This document shows positions 61,038 to 64,000 of a stretch of 64,000 nucleotides of DNA, in pieces; position 1 is the first letter of the stretch, and each line of letters opens with the position of its first letter. A model generated the notes under the pieces. It did no database searches. It had not been told where the DNA came from and saw only the letters and a program-made list of their open reading frames with translations. Source of the DNA: Olleya namhaensis (GTDB taxonomy: Bacteria > Bacteroidota > Bacteroidia > Flavobacteriales > Flavobacteriaceae). The position numbers were made by a program, and so were the translations under genes. The stretch spans positions 41,806-105,805 of the forward strand of contig NZ_FORM01000009.1 in assembly GCF_900114005.1 (NCBI RefSeq), given 5' to 3'.

Positions 61038-64000
61038 TTAGTTTCTGTTTATATATAATGGTCCAGCTTTCTCTACAGAGTTACCGCTTTCGTTAACATA
61101 AGTTAATACGTAGTAGTAAGTACCTACAGGTAGCTTGTCATCTTTTTTAACTGTAACTCTACCTTCAGAAGTACCTCTAAAGAAATTATTACCTTGACCA
61201 TAACCATCTACATCATATACTTTAACACCCCAACGGTTATAGATTTTTAATGTATTCTCTGGGTATTGTTGTATACCACTTATTACAAACACATCATTAT
61301 TTCCGTCTCCATCTGGTGTCATAATATCAAAGACAATTAAACCATCTGGTGCATCCGTATCTCCATTATCAGCTTCCTCATAATCAGGGATTCCATTGTT
61401 ATCATTATCTGCAATTTCATCTCCATTTAATGTAGAATCTCCATCACAATCTAAAAGTAACCAATCAGCACTAACACCTTCAACAATTTGTGTTTCATAA
61501 TCAATTACTTGACTAGTAAACTCATAATCACAAGGATCTAAAGGATCTGTTCCATCGATAATCTCAATTTCATTAGATACTCCATCACCATCACAATCAC
61601 CATTGTTAAATTCATCCGAACCTACAATCGTTTGACTTCCAACTACAAAGTCACATAAGTCTGTTGGATCCGTACCGTCAACAATTTCTTGACCGTTAGT
61701 TACTCCATCACCATCACAATCTAAGTCTGCAAATGCATCACTAATTGTTACTGTTTGACTTGTGTAAACAAAGTCACAAGCATCTTGAGGGTCTGTACCG
61801 TCATTTAACTCATCTCCGTTTGTTACACCATCACCATCACAATCAATAGCTTCCCAAGTAGAAGATACTATTGATACATCTTGACTTAACATATCGAAAT
61901 CACAAGGGTCTATTGGATCCGTACCGTCTAACACTTCTTGAGCATTAGTTACTCCATCACCATCACAATCTGCAGTCAACCAAGTTGAGTCAGCTGTTAT
62001 AGTTTGGTGTAAGATATCAAAATCACAATTATCTAATGGACTTGTTCCGTCAGTAACTTCTGTACCATCAATGATTCCATCACCATCTGTATCTGCATCC
62101 TGTGGGTCTGTACCTTCTGTAAGTTCATCACCATTATTTAATCCATCATTATCACAGTCTAATAAGTTCCATTCTGGACTTGCTGTTACTGTAATACTAT
62201 CAGTTAAGAAATCACATCCATCTACTGGATCCGTTCCGTCTATAACTTCTTGACCATTTGTAACTCCGTCACCATCACAATCTGCTGCTAACCATGCTGC
62301 ACCAACTGTTCCTGTTTGACTTCCTACTACAAAATCACATGAATCTAAAGGATCAGTTCCGTCTATAACTTCTTGTTCGTTTGTAACTCCATCATCGTCA
62401 CAATCTGCTGCTAACCATGCTGCATCTGCTGTTAATGTTTGGTGTAATAAATCAAATTCACAATTGTTTAAAGGGTCTGTTCCATCTGTTACTTCCGTTC
62501 CGTCTATAACACCATCATTATCTGAATCTGAATCTTGTGGATCTGTACCTTCTGTAAGTTCATCACCATTTGTCAATCCATCATTATCACAATCTAATAG
62601 GTTCCATTCTGGACTTGCTGTTACTGTAATACTAGCTGTTAAGAAATCACATCCGTCTGTAGGATCTGTTCCATCTATAACTTCTTGCTCATTAGTAACT
62701 CCATCACCATCACAATCTGCTGCTAACCAAATTGGGCCAACTGCTACTGTTTGATTTTCAACTATGAAATCACACTCATCTAATGGATTCGTTCCGTCAA
62801 TAACTTCTTGTTCGTTTGTAACTCCATCTCCATCACAATCTGCTGCTAACCATGCTGCATCTGCTGTTAGTGATTGGTGTGTTAAATCAAACTCACAATT
62901 ATTTAATGGGTCTGTTCCGTCTGTAACTTCCGTTCCATCTAAAACTCCGTCTCCATCTGAATCTGAATTCTGAGGGTCTGTTCCTTCAGTTAATTCATCT
63001 CCATTTGTTAATCCATCATTATCACAATCTAACAGGTTCCATTCAGAACTTGCTGTTACTGTAATACTAGCTGTTAAGAAATCACATCCGTCTGTAGGAT
63101 CTGTTCCGTCAATAACTTCTTGCTCATTAGTTACTCCGTCACCATCACAATCTGCTGCTAACCATGCTGCATCTGCTACTAATGTTTGACTTGTGAATAC
63201 TAAATCACAATTATCTAATGGATCTGTTCCATCTGTAACTTCTTGTCCATTTGTTACTCCATCACCATCACAATCTGCTGCTAACCATGCTGCATCCGCT
63301 GTTAAGGTTTGATGTAAAATATCGAACTCACAATTATTTAAAGGATCTGTTCCGTCTGTAACTTCTGTTCCATCTACAACTCCATCTCCATCTGAATCTG
63401 GGTTTTGAGGATCCGTTCCTTCTGTAATCTCATCTCCATTTGTTAATCCATCGTTATCACAATCTAATAGGTTCCATTCAGAACTTGCTGTTACTGTAAT
63501 ACTAGCTGTTAAGAAATCACATCCATCTGTAGGATCTGTTCCGTCTATAACTTCTTGCTCATTAGTTACTCCATCACCATCACAATCTGCTGCTAACCAT
63601 GCTGCATCTGCTACTAATGTTTGACTTGTAAATACTAAATCACAATTATCTGATGGATCTGTACCATCGATTATCTCCGTACCATTCGTTACACCATCAC
63701 CATCACAATCTGCTGCTAACCATGCTGCATCAGTTGCTAAAGTTTGATGTATAATATTAAATGAACAATTATCTAATGGATCTGTTCCGTCAGCAACCTC
63801 TGTTCCGTCTATAACACCATCTCCATCTGAATCTGGGTTTTGAGGATCTGTTCCTTCTGTAATCTCATCTCCATTTGTTAATCCATCATTATCACAATCT
63901 AACATGTTCCATTCAGAACTTGCTGTTACTGTAATACTAGCTGTTAAGAAATCACATCCGTCTGTAGGATCTGTTCCGTCAATAACTTCTTGCTCGTTAG
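61038..64000 (-). CDS. Giant repeat adhesin with type B T9SS sorting domain, 5' end cut by window
   Basis: The frame is open to the right window edge; the Met at 63905 is only a Leu-to-Met change inside a repeat, not a start. At least 987 residues are visible. Most are acidic repeats of 41 or 63 residues, each with a DCDGDGVTN-type calcium loop, a GTDP turn and a second Cys: a thrombospondin type 3-like pattern. The C-terminal 100 residues (DIMTPDGDGNNDVFVISG, IYNRWGVKVYD, LPVGTYYYVLTY) are a gliding-motility-associated type B sorting domain. The product should be a long Ca-stiffened fibre on the cell surface, exported by T9SS with the SprF-like partner. Confidence 0.9.
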   Translation of the reverse strand, partial: NEQEVIDGTDPTDGCDFLTASITVTASSEWNMLDCDNDGLTNGDEITEGTDPQNPDSDGDGVIDGTEVADGTDPLDNCSFNIIHQTLATDAAWLAADCDGDGVTNGTEIIDGTDPSDNCDLVFTSQTLVADAAWLAADCDGDGVTNEQEVIDGTDPTDGCDFLTASITVTASSEWNLLDCDNDGLTNGDEITEGTDPQNPDSDGDGVVDGTEVTDGTDPLNNCEFDILHQTLTADAAWLAADCDGDGVTNGQEVTDGTDPLDNCDLVFTSQTLVADAAWLAADCDGDGVTNEQEVIDGTDPTDGCDFLTASITVTASSEWNLLDCDNDGLTNGDELTEGTDPQNSDSDGDGVLDGTEVTDGTDPLNNCEFDLTHQSLTADAAWLAADCDGDGVTNEQEVIDGTNPLDECDFIVENQTVAVGPIWLAADCDGDGVTNEQEVIDGTDPTDGCDFLTASITVTASPEWNLLDCDNDGLTNGDELTEGTDPQDSDSDNDGVIDGTEVTDGTDPLNNCEFDLLHQTLTADAAWLAADCDDDGVTNEQEVIDGTDPLDSCDFVVGSQTGTVGAAWLAADCDGDGVTNGQEVIDGTDPVDGCDFLTDSITVTASPEWNLLDCDNDGLNNGDELTEGTDPQDADTDGDGIIDGTEVTDGTSPLDNCDFDILHQTITADSTWLTADCDGDGVTNAQEVLDGTDPIDPCDFDMLSQDVSIVSSTWEAIDCDGDGVTNGDELNDGTDPQDACDFVYTSQTVTISDAFADLDCDGDGVTNGQEIVDGTDPTDLCDFVVGSQTIVGSDEFNNGDCDGDGVSNEIEIIDGTDPLDPCDYEFTSQVIDYETQIVEGVSADWLLLDCDGDSTLNGDEIADNDNNGIPDYEEADNGDTDAPDGLIVFDIMTPDGDGNNDVFVISGIQQYPENTLKIYNRWGVKVYDVDGYGQGNNFFRGTSEGRVTVKKDDKLPVGTYYYVLTYVNESGNSVEKAGPLYINRN
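62179..64000 (-). repeat. 435-bp tandem super-repeat in the adhesin gene
   Basis: The marker word CTTGCTGTTACTGTAATACTA begins at 62179, 62614, 63049, 63484 and 63919, exactly 435 bases apart each time. One period is 145 residues, made of units of 63, 41 and 41 residues. Sequence identity between copies is higher on the right side (for example the copies at 63484 and 63919), so recent homogenisation is likely. The left units (61.4-62.1 kb) are more divergent. The array runs off the window. Confidence 0.9.

Noticed and set aside
62071..62973. Plus-strand frames of 60-96 residues, rich in Ser and Pro, in the adhesin repeat region
   Set aside because: They are antisense shadows of the regular 435-bp repeat and repeat themselves with it.
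63905..63905. Met codon as start of the adhesin
   Set aside because: The Met replaces a Leu at a fixed position of the repeat, and the frame stays open to the window edge with repeat sequence.
62179..64000. CRISPR array
   Set aside because: The repeat is coding, 435 bases long and without spacer structure.
1..64000. tRNA, rRNA, riboswitch or insertion sequence
   Set aside because: Gaps between genes were read on both strands; no cloverleaf, conserved aptamer core, terminal inverted repeats or transposase were seen. A covariance-model search would be needed to exclude small RNAs.

Overview
The window looks like a piece of a chromosome from a marine member of the Flavobacteriaceae (Bacteroidota). 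Evidence: AT-rich DNA; Bacteroidota-type promoters (TTTG about 20 bases before TAnnTTTG); a three-gene succinate dehydrogenase with one membrane subunit; SUF iron-sulfur assembly; many short lipoproteins with a Cys-type lipobox; and type IX secretion (T9SS) cargo with type A and type B C-terminal sorting domains plus a PorP/SprF protein. The genus cannot be fixed from the sequence alone; relatives of Olleya, Lacinutrix or Psychroserpens are a guess. No rRNA, tRNA, CRISPR array, insertion sequence, integrase or phage module was seen, so this is core and family-specific chromosome rather than a mobile island.

Layout. 1-6.4 kb: 3' part of an omega-amidase gene, a LytTR response regulator/LytS-type kinase pair with a 21-bp-period direct repeat in front, a thioredoxin-TPR protein, and a two-gene unit with a membrane-anchored MutS-like ATPase and an M28 peptidase. 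6.4-10 kb: sdhCAB with a near-consensus promoter and tandem hairpins at its end. 10-23.5 kb: a large BNR-propeller protein, Xaa-Pro aminopeptidase, a peroxiredoxin-like protein, aspartokinase divergent from an ACT-like protein, a membrane-bound XRE regulator, a BrnQ carrier with a serine hydrolase, an alpha/beta hydrolase and ThiL. 23.6-28.5 kb: a unit of a T9SS-secreted propeller protein, a seven-repeat propeller lipoprotein, an MbnP-like lipoprotein and an MbnH-like dihaem peroxidase. 28.6-36.3 kb: the SUF cluster (sufA-like, sufB, lipoprotein, sufC, sufD, small membrane protein, sufS, META lipoprotein, sufE, SufT-like). 36.3-43.4 kb: ABC exporter, DUF2480, DUF3078 outer-membrane protein, HflX, an EEP-family phosphatase/nuclease and a DUF3095 protein that resembles class III nucleotide cyclases.

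43.5-51.3 kb: an AraC regulator, single-domain response regulator and CHASE3 histidine kinase are packed together. Behind them lies a run of small envelope/stress genes (helical lipoprotein, duplicated-domain protein, a 50-aa lmo0937-like membrane protein, beta-barrel, PA2169-type four-helix protein, two tiny charged lipoproteins, DUF748 protein). This run is preceded by a duplicated upstream region with four ATGTAACA boxes. 51.3-58 kb: ssb, acetyltransferase, DUF2891 lipoprotein, GIDE-like protein, CBS protein, large membrane M28 peptidase and a TPR protein. 58-64 kb: a T9SS surface module read leftwards: a giant repeat adhesin (cut by the window edge), SprF-like protein and an OmpA/PD40 protein. 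The adhesin has an exactly regular 435-bp (145-residue) super-repeat.

The best candidates for less-described biology are the regulated envelope-stress cluster at 46.8-49.7 kb, the T9SS/MbnP/MbnH unit, the DUF3095 cyclase-like protein and the homogenised adhesin repeat.
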